Part shown: positions 27,070 to 35,880 of the stretch, in pieces
Numbering within the stretch: position 1 is the stretch's first letter
How the letters are laid out: every line of letters starts with the position of its first letter
Assembly (NCBI GenBank): GCA_011389735.1
Contig: JAABTS010000011.1
Coordinates: 1 to 60,759, forward strand
Direction: 5' to 3'
DNA from: Desulfobacteraceae bacterium
GTDB taxonomy: Bacteria > Desulfobacterota > Desulfobacteria > Desulfobacterales > JAABTS01
Length of the DNA: 60,759 bases
Made by a program: the position numbers and the translations under genes
Notes under the pieces: generated by a model
Databases searched by the model: none
What the model saw: the letters and a program-made list of their open reading frames with translations, nothing else
What the model was told of the DNA's origin: nothing

Positions 27070-27151
27070 TCGTAGTAAAGGCAGACGGTTGGTGAAATAT
27101 CCTCTTTCAATGTACAAAAAACCCCAGTTATTAGGAGATGGGAGAGAGCTT

Positions 27152-29218
27152 ATGAGCGGAAAAAATAATAAGAAATGGAGACTGGCGCTGTTCGCAAATG
27201 CAAAAAAAGCCGTTTTGTTTCTCCTTTTGGTGTTGCTTGCGGGGTGCGTGCATATTCCGAACCCCCAGGAACAGGAGGATGAACGCCGACGCGTTGCGGA
27301 AGAAACTGTCAGGGCGATCAAGCCTGGAGCGGAAATCGATATACTGGAGCCGCTCACTCTGGAAAAGGTAATCAAAATCGGACTGGATAACAACCTGAAG
27401 CTCAGGGTGGACCGGTTCAATCGAGAAGTGTCGGATTATGAAAGCTTGGCCCAGAAGCTGAGAATGCTCCCCCGTGTCAGCGCGGATGTCAACTGGACCT
27501 ATCGAGACGAACTTCGAAAAAGCGATGTTTATGACTGGGCGGCGGATAAAGATCTTCCGGACACCACCGTTTCCGAACTCAAGGACGGTACGAAAGCGGA
27601 TTTGAGATTGACTTTCAACATTCTCGATTTCATGATCGCATCGGTTAGATCAGGCCAGATGGAAGTGAAAGAGCTCGTGCTGGATCGTCGTATATCCCGC
27701 CAGGAACAGACGCTTGCGCTTGAAATCGTCGAGGCTTACTGGAAAGCGGTCGCTGTTGAAGACGCCCTTGATTATGTGCATGATGTCGAAAAAGAATTGA
27801 AGCAGGTTAAAAAACGGATCGACCAGTCCGTCAGGGAAAGAGTCATGGATCGCATGGATGCGGCCGACATTGAACTCAGGTTGAAGGAACTCGAATTGAC
27901 GATCCGCCATCTCCAGGCCAATCTCTCCAGCTCCCGCTTGAAACTCTCCCAACTATTGGGTTTCGATCAGAACGTTCAATACACGCTGGCCAGGCCTCCT
28001 TTGAAACCCGTGGTTCAGGCTCTTCCTCACGCAAGAGAGCTTGAAATCGATCAACTCGAAGAATATGCATTGCTGCACAGGCCGGAACTCTTTGAAAGCG
28101 ATCTGAATGTTTTGATCCAGAAACAGGAAGCCAAAACCGAATTCCTTTCCATGTTTCCGGGAGTGAACATTTTCGCAGCGACTCATTATGACGATAATCG
28201 TCTTCTTTTGTCCAACACCTGGAACAGTGTCGGAGCGGGAATCGGATGGCAGCTTCTGGATTTGCCGTTCCGTTACGCTCGATACAAGGGAAGCAAAAAA
28301 GCCATAGATATGGCCAAAGAACAACGCTTGATGACCACAGTCGGCGTTATGACTCAGGTACACATCGCCCTCCTCGATTATGCGATCAAGCTTGACCGGT
28401 TCCGGCTTCTTGAAGAAACATACCAGTTATCCTACGAATTGTATGATCTTGCGAAAGACAAACAAAAAATCGGAAAAATGCGGGATGTGGACGTAACACA
28501 AAGAAACCTGGAAAACATGGCCGCCAAATTACGTCGAGACGAAGCTATCGTCGATCTCATTGTAGCGCATAAACGGTTGTGCGTCAGTATCGGGGTGGCC
28601 CCTCTGGATTGCGGCAGGAATATTTTACAGCCGGGTTCGGGCGATGGCTATGGATTCAGGCAAACTCCGGCGAAAACCGGAGATTCATGGGAAAAAATGA
28701 CCGACACCGCCAAAAAATGGCGATGTTCAAGATGCGGTTACATTGCGACAGGTCCGCAACCTCCCGATGTATGCCCTGTTTGCGGGGCCCCGGGCGGCGA
28801 ATTTGTCGAAATTCCGGCGGGCGATCAAATTGAAGAAGGGGATCTGGCCGGAATGGGCGGTTCGTATGAATGGGAAGAAGCCGGACAAACGGCGCCTATG
28901 GGCGGAATGTCTCGAGGCGCTGTGTCTCCGGGATTCGCCGGTGATGCGTCCGACCGGTTTTTATGGAAAGTTCAGCTCGGAGCCTTTTCCAGACACGGCG
29001 GGGCCGATGAACGGATCGAGCAGATTGAAGGTCTTGATTTGAGGTTGCTCGATGACCGGGATGCGCAGGTCACGACGACACGGATTTTCGGAAAATTGTA
29101 CAACCGGGTTCGAATCGTCGGATTGACCGAATCTCACGCAAAACAACTGGTGAACGGTTTGAAGCGTAAAGATATGGAATATTGGCTTTTACCTCCCGGA
29201 AGCATGCATTGGGAATAG
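27152..29218 (+). CDS. TolC-family outer-membrane lipoprotein with rubredoxin-like and SPOR domains
   Basis: A 688-aa fusion. A lipoprotein signal peptide ends in LLLVLLAGC (lipobox LAGC). Residues of about 60-480 form a TolC-like efflux domain with long helices (e.g. LEIVEAYWKAVAVEDAL) and two outer-membrane strand regions. A zinc/iron-ribbon follows with Cys525, 528, 541 and 544 (WRCSRCGY...CPVCGAP), the same CxxC-x12-CxxC spacing as the rubredoxin-like domain of rubrerythrin. After a Gly-rich linker the last ~80 residues resemble a SPOR peptidoglycan-binding domain (WKVQLGAFSRHGGADERIEQI). The ATG at 27152 follows GGGAGAG; the frame stays open to 27041 but that part is leader. It is the first gene of a five-gene locus with HlyD-type adaptors. 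Both extra domains would sit in the periplasm. Confidence 0.85.
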   Translation: MSGKNNKKWRLALFANAKKAVLFLLLVLLAGCVHIPNPQEQEDERRRVAEETVRAIKPGAEIDILEPLTLEKVIKIGLDNNLKLRVDRFNREVSDYESLAQKLRMLPRVSADVNWTYRDELRKSDVYDWAADKDLPDTTVSELKDGTKADLRLTFNILDFMIASVRSGQMEVKELVLDRRISRQEQTLALEIVEAYWKAVAVEDALDYVHDVEKELKQVKKRIDQSVRERVMDRMDAADIELRLKELELTIRHLQANLSSSRLKLSQLLGFDQNVQYTLARPPLKPVVQALPHARELEIDQLEEYALLHRPELFESDLNVLIQKQEAKTEFLSMFPGVNIFAATHYDDNRLLLSNTWNSVGAGIGWQLLDLPFRYARYKGSKKAIDMAKEQRLMTTVGVMTQVHIALLDYAIKLDRFRLLEETYQLSYELYDLAKDKQKIGKMRDVDVTQRNLENMAAKLRRDEAIVDLIVAHKRLCVSIGVAPLDCGRNILQPGSGDGYGFRQTPAKTGDSWEKMTDTAKKWRCSRCGYIATGPQPPDVCPVCGAPGGEFVEIPAGDQIEEGDLAGMGGSYEWEEAGQTAPMGGMSRGAVSPGFAGDASDRFLWKVQLGAFSRHGGADERIEQIEGLDLRLLDDRDAQVTTTRIFGKLYNRVRIVGLTESHAKQLVNGLKRKDMEYWLLPPGSMHWE

Positions 29219-29378
29219 GATGAAGCTGAAATCACAAGTGTTTAAGGTTTTGATTCGGAAAGAATTCCGGTCCTGGCTACGGGTTTTCGGGATTTTGATT
29301 TCTGAAAGGCTATAGCATTATGGAATTCCGGAGAATCAAGTCGGATATATGATCGAATTGGATTGAGGAGGTGGCACC

Positions 29379-32300
29379 ATGTTGACGTTAAGAAAATTAG
29401 AGAACCGGATTGTACTCGACGGAGCGGTTGCAGCAGCAGTTCTGGGACATGATTCGGATCACGATGCGGAGAACGTTGAAGCCCAACAGACGGATTCTGA
29501 TCACGCTGTTCAGAATCATTATGACGCTTTTCCGGAAGTCGCCGCTTTAATCTCCGATGACGGCGGAACCGGGCAGGGCGTAGATGTCGTATTGATATCC
29601 GATCATGCTCCGGATTACCAGACCCTTGTGGACGCTGTAGATCCCGAAGCGCGTGTGGTCGTATATGACGCCGATTCCGATTCTCTCGCCGATGTCATTG
29701 AAAGCGTCCGGACGGTTTCGGAAGAGGCCGGCCAACAGATTCATTCTCTGTCCATCCTGTCCCACGGGGAAAACGGAACTTTCAAGATCGGCAATGAAAC
29801 GGTCACTTCAGACAATATCGATCAGTATTCCGAATCCTGGGCGACTCTGGATTCCGCCATGTCGGACGAAGGCCATATTTATGTATTTGGATGCAGCGTG
29901 GTCAACGACGCCGGAGAAGGAAAAAGTTTGATCGACGCTCTGGCGACCGCTACGAATACTTACGTTTTTGGATCGAACGACACCACAGGTTACGGAGGCG
30001 ATTGGGAGCTTGAGGCCGCCTCAGCAGGAGCGGAAGGGTTGAATCCGGCGCCGGCTCTGAACATCGATAGGCTTTCAACGGAATATGAAGGCGTACTGGC
30101 TCCGGCTTTTCCTGGTCCGCCTGCTGTCAATTTGCCCTTAACTTTTAGCGTATATGAAGATTATGCATCAGGCGTCAACTTTACCGTAGTGGATAGCGCT
30201 AATCCTACATCCTCTGAGAATTTGACGGTTTGGGCGACATCCAGTGATCAAACCGTCCTTCCGGATTCCAGTATCGAATGTGCATGGATCAGCGGAAATA
30301 TGTGGCGTATGGATGTAGATCCGTCTCCTAACCACTCGTCTTCGGACGGTATTATGATTAACGTCCATGCGCAGGATAGCCAGGGCGTCAACTCGGATGC
30401 TGTGGGAGTTATCGTAAAACCCGTCAATGACCGGCCGAGCTTTGATACTGTGAACCAGACGGTTGACGGCACTCAAGGGGCTGCGATGACGATTCCCTTG
30501 AATCAGTGGACAAACAACATCGATCTGGGGCCCCTGGAAAACCCGGGGCAACTTTATGCTCAAGACATTGATCGATTCGAATTGGAATATGTGTCCGGCG
30601 ACGCCAATATATTGAGCGGTTTACCTTCTACCGACGGTTCCCACAATCTAATACTCAACCCAAATACTGGTTACGGAGTGAACGGGACAGTTACATATCG
30701 GGTCACAATTTATGATACGGGCGGAATTCAGTACGATACGCCGGGCACAGGAGATCAAATCGGATTCAACAGCAATGTCGCCACGACATTGTTGAACATT
30801 ACCGTGAATTTCAATCAGCCGCCGGTCGCACAAAATCATGATGCGTCGGCCTGCGAAGGCGATAATGTCGAAGGCAGATTGAGCGCTTACGATCCGGAGG
30901 GAGACCCGTTTGTTTATGTACTCGATTCGAATCCACAAGGTGAAAATGGAAAACTTACCCTGGATCAGAACGGCGGCTTCGTATATGTTCCTTATGATCC
31001 CGATTTTTACGGAGAAGCGGATACTTTTCAGTTCCATGTCCGTGAAGTCAATACAATGAATTCTCAAAGCTCGAATATGGCGACTTTATCCATAGAAATT
31101 GAACCGGCCAACGACGCGCCGTCGTTCGATGTCGGCGATGATCAGGAGGTGGAAGAAGATTCAGGGTCTCACACGATTGAGGGATGGGCGTCGGACATTA
31201 TTCCAGGCCCCGAAAATGAATCGCATCAAACAGTATGGTTTAAAGTGAGCGTCGACAATCCTGATTTATTTTCGGAACTCCCCACAGTTGATGCTTCAAC
31301 CGGAAATTTGACCTATACCTTAAAACCGGACGTGGCGGGCGTCGCTCATGTCACCGTAGTACTGTGGGACAACGGCGGAACTGATAATTGCGGAGGGATC
31401 GATCACAGCGGGCCGGAAACGTTCACGATTACAGTCGGTGATATCAATGATCCGCCTGATTTCGGCGGCGGCCCTGATCAGCTAGTATGTGAAGACTCCG
31501 GACCTCAGGTCGTTCCGAATTGGGCGAAGGATATTATTGCCGGACCGCCGAGCGAGAGCGGGCAGGCGCTTGAATTCATCGTTGACACTGACAGGCCGGA
31601 TTTATTCGTTGAAGACAGCCTGAAAATCGATCCTGATGGAACGTTGCGATATACGCCGGCTCCGGACGCTTTTGGGCTCGCCACCGTCTATGTGCGTCTG
31701 AAGGATGACGGCGGAACCGAAGACGGCGGCGTTGATACGAGCGAGGTTTATGAGTTTACAATAGATATCATTCCGGTCAATGACGCGCCTCAATACAATA
31801 CCGAATATACAGGAAAAACCGTAAACGTTACTGCCGGAAGCGGTGACCAAACCATAGAAAATTTTGCGACGGACATTGTACCCGGCCCTCGCGATGTTCC
31901 AGAACAATTCTCCGAGTCCGATCAAAAAACGTGGTTTGAAATCACCACGGACAACCCGGATTTATTCGCTGTTCAACCTTATATCGATTCAGAAACAGGG
32001 GCTCTTCACTATACATTGGCGGACGGTATGGACGGAACCGCGAATGTTACCGTAATTCTGAAAGACAACGGTGGAACGGTAGTCAGCTACATCGATGCAT
32101 ACGGCAATGAAATTGTTTGTACCGGCGACGATGACAGCGATCCTGTAAATTTCGAAATTGAAGCAAAGGAGCCGCCGGCGCCTCAACCGGTTCCAGTTGA
32201 ACCCAGTCATCCGGTATACGAACCAGAAGGCCCGATGGAACCGCCGGGCCCGCAGCCTATACTCCGTCCGGAAGAAATTTATGTTGACGGCGAGCTGGAC

Positions 32301-32855
32301 GCCGGCATGTATTATCCGGGTGATGTCGGCCCTATGGGCCAGTTGCACATGTTCCCGGTTGGTTTCCGAAGTATGAGAGGCCCTGCTGGAGATGCTCCCC
32401 TCGTCGATGTATGCACCCTCGAAGAAGTGCTTCAGTCTCACCTCGGCTGTCGGTTCGCTCCTGGGATTTATCCGGAAACCCGTTTAAGTTCCGTTCGATG
32501 GCCGGATTTGGAGCAGGAGCGGCCCATTTTGGATGAAGAGCACGATATGTTCTCAAAGCTGTTCATGAGAGAGCCCGGAGATGAGGGATTCAATACCGAC
32601 GCAGACAACCCGGCCGGTGATCAGACGTTTCAAGTGGAACTCGGCGATCTCTCCGATATGGCTCCGGGAGTGTTGAAAGATCCCGTTTTCGCTCAACAAC
32701 CTGGAATAGAGGATCTTAACGATATGTCTCCCGGCGAATTGAAGCAGGCCTTTTTCGCGAACAAAGATAAATCGCTTGATCGCACCATGAGATGGTGCAT
32801 GGATCAGGGCGAACCCGTACCATGGGAAAATTGCAGGGAGAATACGGCAAAATAA
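29379..32855 (+). CDS. Giant DUF4347 / cadherin-like repeat surface protein
   Basis: A 1158-aa acidic protein. It opens with KLENRIVLDGA, resembling the LEPRxLL-type N-terminal tag of large secreted proteins, with no standard Sec signal. DUF4347 spans about residues 65-235 (VVLISDHAPDYQTL ... LSILSHGENGTFKIG ... HIYVFGCSVVNDAGEG). Ig/cadherin-like repeats run from about 240 to 925, including three clear ~110-residue copies with NDAPSF/NDPPDF/NDAPQY boundaries and DNGGT or DDGGT turns. A Pro-rich stretch (926-965) leads to a unique tail with a duplicated L(S/N)DM(A/S)PGxLK motif. No RTX nonapeptides are visible. GGAGG precedes the ATG. It is the likely cargo of the flanking TolC/HlyD proteins. 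Confidence 0.88.
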   Translation: MLTLRKLENRIVLDGAVAAAVLGHDSDHDAENVEAQQTDSDHAVQNHYDAFPEVAALISDDGGTGQGVDVVLISDHAPDYQTLVDAVDPEARVVVYDADSDSLADVIESVRTVSEEAGQQIHSLSILSHGENGTFKIGNETVTSDNIDQYSESWATLDSAMSDEGHIYVFGCSVVNDAGEGKSLIDALATATNTYVFGSNDTTGYGGDWELEAASAGAEGLNPAPALNIDRLSTEYEGVLAPAFPGPPAVNLPLTFSVYEDYASGVNFTVVDSANPTSSENLTVWATSSDQTVLPDSSIECAWISGNMWRMDVDPSPNHSSSDGIMINVHAQDSQGVNSDAVGVIVKPVNDRPSFDTVNQTVDGTQGAAMTIPLNQWTNNIDLGPLENPGQLYAQDIDRFELEYVSGDANILSGLPSTDGSHNLILNPNTGYGVNGTVTYRVTIYDTGGIQYDTPGTGDQIGFNSNVATTLLNITVNFNQPPVAQNHDASACEGDNVEGRLSAYDPEGDPFVYVLDSNPQGENGKLTLDQNGGFVYVPYDPDFYGEADTFQFHVREVNTMNSQSSNMATLSIEIEPANDAPSFDVGDDQEVEEDSGSHTIEGWASDIIPGPENESHQTVWFKVSVDNPDLFSELPTVDASTGNLTYTLKPDVAGVAHVTVVLWDNGGTDNCGGIDHSGPETFTITVGDINDPPDFGGGPDQLVCEDSGPQVVPNWAKDIIAGPPSESGQALEFIVDTDRPDLFVEDSLKIDPDGTLRYTPAPDAFGLATVYVRLKDDGGTEDGGVDTSEVYEFTIDIIPVNDAPQYNTEYTGKTVNVTAGSGDQTIENFATDIVPGPRDVPEQFSESDQKTWFEITTDNPDLFAVQPYIDSETGALHYTLADGMDGTANVTVILKDNGGTVVSYIDAYGNEIVCTGDDDSDPVNFEIEAKEPPAPQPVPVEPSHPVYEPEGPMEPPGPQPILRPEEIYVDGELDAGMYYPGDVGPMGQLHMFPVGFRSMRGPAGDAPLVDVCTLEEVLQSHLGCRFAPGIYPETRLSSVRWPDLEQERPILDEEHDMFSKLFMREPGDEGFNTDADNPAGDQTFQVELGDLSDMAPGVLKDPVFAQQPGIEDLNDMSPGELKQAFFANKDKSLDRTMRWCMDQGEPVPWENCRENTAK

Positions 32856-32884
32856 CATTCACTTTTATATATTCAACATAAACC

Positions 32885-32920
32885 GTCCGGCGGATCAGAT
32901 CGATCCGCCGGACTTGCTTT
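32885..32920 (+). terminator. Strong hairpin between cargo gene and M50 gene
   Basis: GTCCGGCGGATC (32885-32896) pairs perfectly with GATCCGCCGGAC (32902-32913) around a 5-nt loop, followed by TTGCTTTAT. The 12-bp GC-rich stem is strong, but the T tail is interrupted, so it may be partial termination or mRNA end protection for the cargo gene rather than a full stop. Confidence 0.65.
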
Positions 32921-32955
32921 ATCAACTCATCATCCGCCGACAATGGTAATACGGA

Positions 32956-35112
32956 TTGACCAGCGACAATAACGCAAACGACAGAAAAGCCATCAATGAC
33001 TTTTTGGAAATCCCCTGGCTGGGGCTTCGCCGTGATTTGGTGCTGCACCCCGGCCCATTGGACGATGACGGTCAGCGTACCTGGGTGCTGGAAGATCCGG
33101 TTCGAGGGAACAATTACCAGTTGGGATACGTGGAAGGTGAAATCCTTTACCGGTTGACCACGATTGCAGAGCCTGACGAGGCGCTGTCCCATCTTTACGC
33201 AACAACCCCGCTTAGGCCGACACCCGAAGAGACGTCGGTTTTCATAAAAAGACTGCAAAACGAATCGCTGGCGATACTTCCGAAAGAGGAAGTCATCCGG
33301 CGGGAAATGAAGGCGCCGCATAAACAGCCGGATTCGCTGGCTCGAAATATCATGCGCGGGTCGCTTTTTTACCGGAAAGAACTCCTACGCCCTGACCGGT
33401 TTCTGACCAAAGCGCTTCCATGGCTGTCATTTCTCTGGTCGCCGGTATTCATACGCATCTATATTATCTGCGGACTGGTCGGCGCATTCCGGGTCTTGCA
33501 GGAAATCGACCTTTATTTCGGCACAGTGAGCTATTTATTTACACCCCAGGGCGGCGTAATATTTTTACTGTCGCTGGTATTGCTCAAAATCGGCCATGAA
33601 TTCGCTCATGCGTTTTCAGCCAAATCCATGGGGCTTCATGTGAGAAGTATGGGCTTATTTTTCATAGTTATATGGCCGTTATTGTATACGGACACCACGG
33701 ATGTCTGGAAAATTCCTGACCGTAAGAAGCGTATGAAAGTGAGTATCGCCGGGGTCGCTTTTGAACTCGCCGTGGCGGGCGTGGCGTTGTTAATCTGGTC
33801 CATGCTCTCCGACGGAATTCTTCGAAGCATCATGTTTTTTTTGTCGTCCACTTCACTGATTACCTCAGCGCTGATCAATCTCAATCCGTTTATGCGATAC
33901 GACGGATATTATTTCCTGATGGATTATTGGGGGGTGGATAATTTAAGGCCTCGATCCTTAGCATTGCTGAGGCACGCCATATTGCGGGCGCTTTTGGACT
34001 GGAAAGCGCCGGCGCCGGAAATCCATCCGAATAGCAAACGGCTCATATTCTTTGGATTTCTGTCTCTTTTGTACCGTCTGTTTATTTTTATCAGTATCGC
34101 TCTGGCGGTCTATTATTTGCTTTTTCCGGCCTTGGGATTGGCCGTATTTATCATAGAAATGGTTTTGTTCATTTTCAAGCCGTTGCGGGCGGAGATTCGG
34201 CATATTCAGATAAATAGCCGTTATATCGGATCTGGAAAGCGGATATTGGCCGTATCCGGATTTTTGATAATCATTTTATTGTTTTTGATTGTTCCGATTC
34301 CCTCTTACAAGCACGTTCCATGTCTCGTGCTGTATGAAGACACATCCCGGATTGAAGCGCCCGAAGCCGGTAAGCTCGTGTCCGCGCCGCCGGAAAGAGA
34401 TGAACCGGTGGATTCCGGAAGTACGCTGGCCAAACTGGAAAGCGACGCTTTGATTCATGAATTGCGGAATGTGCAATTTAGCTATATGACGGTTCACGCA
34501 TCGAGAAAAGAATTAAGCAGCGGAGGAAAACAAGGGGCGCATCGAAACTGGCTTCTGGCCGAAGAAGACAGATTGATGGCGGAGGCCGAAAAAATACGAC
34601 AGGCGATCGCCCAGCTCGAAATAAAAGCGCCTTTGGCAGGTAAAGTGGTTGATGTAAATGAAGATCTGTACGAAGGCGCCTATGTTGAGCGGGGAACTTA
34701 TTTGTTGACGGTTACGAAATATGATTCCATGATTCTAAAAGCGTTTGTTCATGAAAAAGACGCTGTTTCGGCGGAGATATCTCCTGGAATGCGTGTAAAG
34801 GCGGTTCTTCCTGGGATCAAGGAAATTGACGTATATGCTGTTTTCAGGAAAAAGAGCGCGTTTCCTGTTCATTATCTTCCCAACGATTCACTGCTGGATG
34901 TGTCGGGAGGGCCGATCGTGTCCGTTGAAGACGCTATGGGAAGACGGCCGAGGGACGCCTATTTTCCGTTTGTTTTCGATATCAAGAAACGCCCGGACTT
35001 GCTGCCGAACGGGCTGCCGTCATGGATATGGTTGAAGACCGGTGAGCGGTCGGTTATCGGAAGGGTATTGGGAAAAATTCGAAAACATTTAACCGAAAGA
35101 GGTCTGTTTTAG
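32956..35112 (+). CDS. M50 site-2-protease-type membrane protein with PqqD-like N-terminus and HlyD tail
   Basis: A 718-aa membrane protein. Residues 14-95 (LRRDLVLHPG...WVLEDPVRGNNYQLGYVEGEILYRL) look like a PqqD-type winged-helix domain. The membrane part has the M50 zinc motif HEFAH (His214, Glu215, His218) and NPFMRYDGYYF with Asp316. Several more helices follow, then a C-terminal HlyD/lipoyl-type adaptor half (ALVE-like RIEAPEAGKLVSAPP ... IKAPLAGKVVDV). This is the layout often annotated as putative peptide zinc metalloprotease. The start is a TTG with little Shine-Dalgarno; an in-frame stop 9 nt upstream limits alternatives. With a TolC, two other HlyD proteins and a giant secreted protein alongside, it probably forms the inner-membrane part of an export or processing complex. 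Confidence 0.88.
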   Translation: MTSDNNANDRKAINDFLEIPWLGLRRDLVLHPGPLDDDGQRTWVLEDPVRGNNYQLGYVEGEILYRLTTIAEPDEALSHLYATTPLRPTPEETSVFIKRLQNESLAILPKEEVIRREMKAPHKQPDSLARNIMRGSLFYRKELLRPDRFLTKALPWLSFLWSPVFIRIYIICGLVGAFRVLQEIDLYFGTVSYLFTPQGGVIFLLSLVLLKIGHEFAHAFSAKSMGLHVRSMGLFFIVIWPLLYTDTTDVWKIPDRKKRMKVSIAGVAFELAVAGVALLIWSMLSDGILRSIMFFLSSTSLITSALINLNPFMRYDGYYFLMDYWGVDNLRPRSLALLRHAILRALLDWKAPAPEIHPNSKRLIFFGFLSLLYRLFIFISIALAVYYLLFPALGLAVFIIEMVLFIFKPLRAEIRHIQINSRYIGSGKRILAVSGFLIIILLFLIVPIPSYKHVPCLVLYEDTSRIEAPEAGKLVSAPPERDEPVDSGSTLAKLESDALIHELRNVQFSYMTVHASRKELSSGGKQGAHRNWLLAEEDRLMAEAEKIRQAIAQLEIKAPLAGKVVDVNEDLYEGAYVERGTYLLTVTKYDSMILKAFVHEKDAVSAEISPGMRVKAVLPGIKEIDVYAVFRKKSAFPVHYLPNDSLLDVSGGPIVSVEDAMGRRPRDAYFPFVFDIKKRPDLLPNGLPSWIWLKTGERSVIGRVLGKIRKHLTERGLF

Positions 35113-35136
35113 TTTAAAGTTTAAGAGGTGTCGGAT

Positions 35137-35880
35137 ATGAAAGAAAAAAGCAAATCAATACGATTCGGTTTTTTGCCCGCCGTCGCATTTGTGATCGGTC
35201 TGTCGTCAAGTGTGAACGGCTATTCTCAGAGTCTTTTTCCGGTGTTGTTCGAGGCTGTTCATCATGCTGTCCTGTCGTCGGAACGGGCCGGAGTCCTGAC
35301 CACCATGAACTACAATGTCGGCGACTCCGTTAAAAAAGGCGCGGTGGTTGCAAAAATGGATATCGGCGAGCTGGTTTTGATGAAAAAGCGAAGTTCTTTT
35401 GAATTTTCTTTCTTCAGTTCAAAATTGGAGGATTTAAAAAAATTGAGCAGCAGGGGACTGGGCACCAATGAGGATATCACCAAAACAAAAATGGAAAAAG
35501 ATCTTGCCTACACGGATATGGAGATACTGAAGCGTCAGATCAGCAAATCGGACATCAGGGCGCCGTTCAATTGCGTGGTGATCAAACGGCTTGCCGAAGC
35601 GCACGAATGGGTGACCGAAGGCAAACCCGTCGTGGAAGTGGTAAGCCCGAATACAATCCGGGCCGTGTCCAACATTTCTTCGGCTCTCGCAGTGAATTTG
35701 AAAGAAGGCGACGTACACGAGTTCACGGTGCATGATTTGAACACCGTTGTCAAAGGAACTCTGGACGCTATCGTCCCTCAGGTGGACGAACTCAGCAACA
35801 CGGTGCAAGTAATTTGGAAAGTGGATAAAAAATATGAAAAACTTCTGCCGGGAATGAAGGGGGAAGTCCGAATTGACTGA
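35137..35880 (+). CDS. HlyD-family periplasmic adaptor
   Basis: A 247-aa adaptor with a signal peptide (FGFLPAVAFVIGLSSSVNGYSQS), split lipoyl half-motifs (SSERAGVLTTMNYNVGDSVKKGAVVAKMD and SDIRAPFNCVVIKRLAEAHEWV), a short hairpin between them and a beta-barrel domain (SNTVQVIWKVDKKYEKLLPGMKGEV). The AAGAGG at 35123-35128 fits ATG 35137 better than the in-frame GTG at 35128. It would bridge the inner-membrane M50-HlyD protein to the TolC-like channel. It overlaps the next gene by 8 nt. Confidence 0.88.
   Translation: MKEKSKSIRFGFLPAVAFVIGLSSSVNGYSQSLFPVLFEAVHHAVLSSERAGVLTTMNYNVGDSVKKGAVVAKMDIGELVLMKKRSSFEFSFFSSKLEDLKKLSSRGLGTNEDITKTKMEKDLAYTDMEILKRQISKSDIRAPFNCVVIKRLAEAHEWVTEGKPVVEVVSPNTIRAVSNISSALAVNLKEGDVHEFTVHDLNTVVKGTLDAIVPQVDELSNTVQVIWKVDKKYEKLLPGMKGEVRID

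Noticed and set aside
29379-32855. Classical RTX toxin or adhesin
   Set aside because: No GGxGxDxxx nonapeptides are present; the repeats are Ig/cadherin-like and the N-terminal domain is DUF4347.
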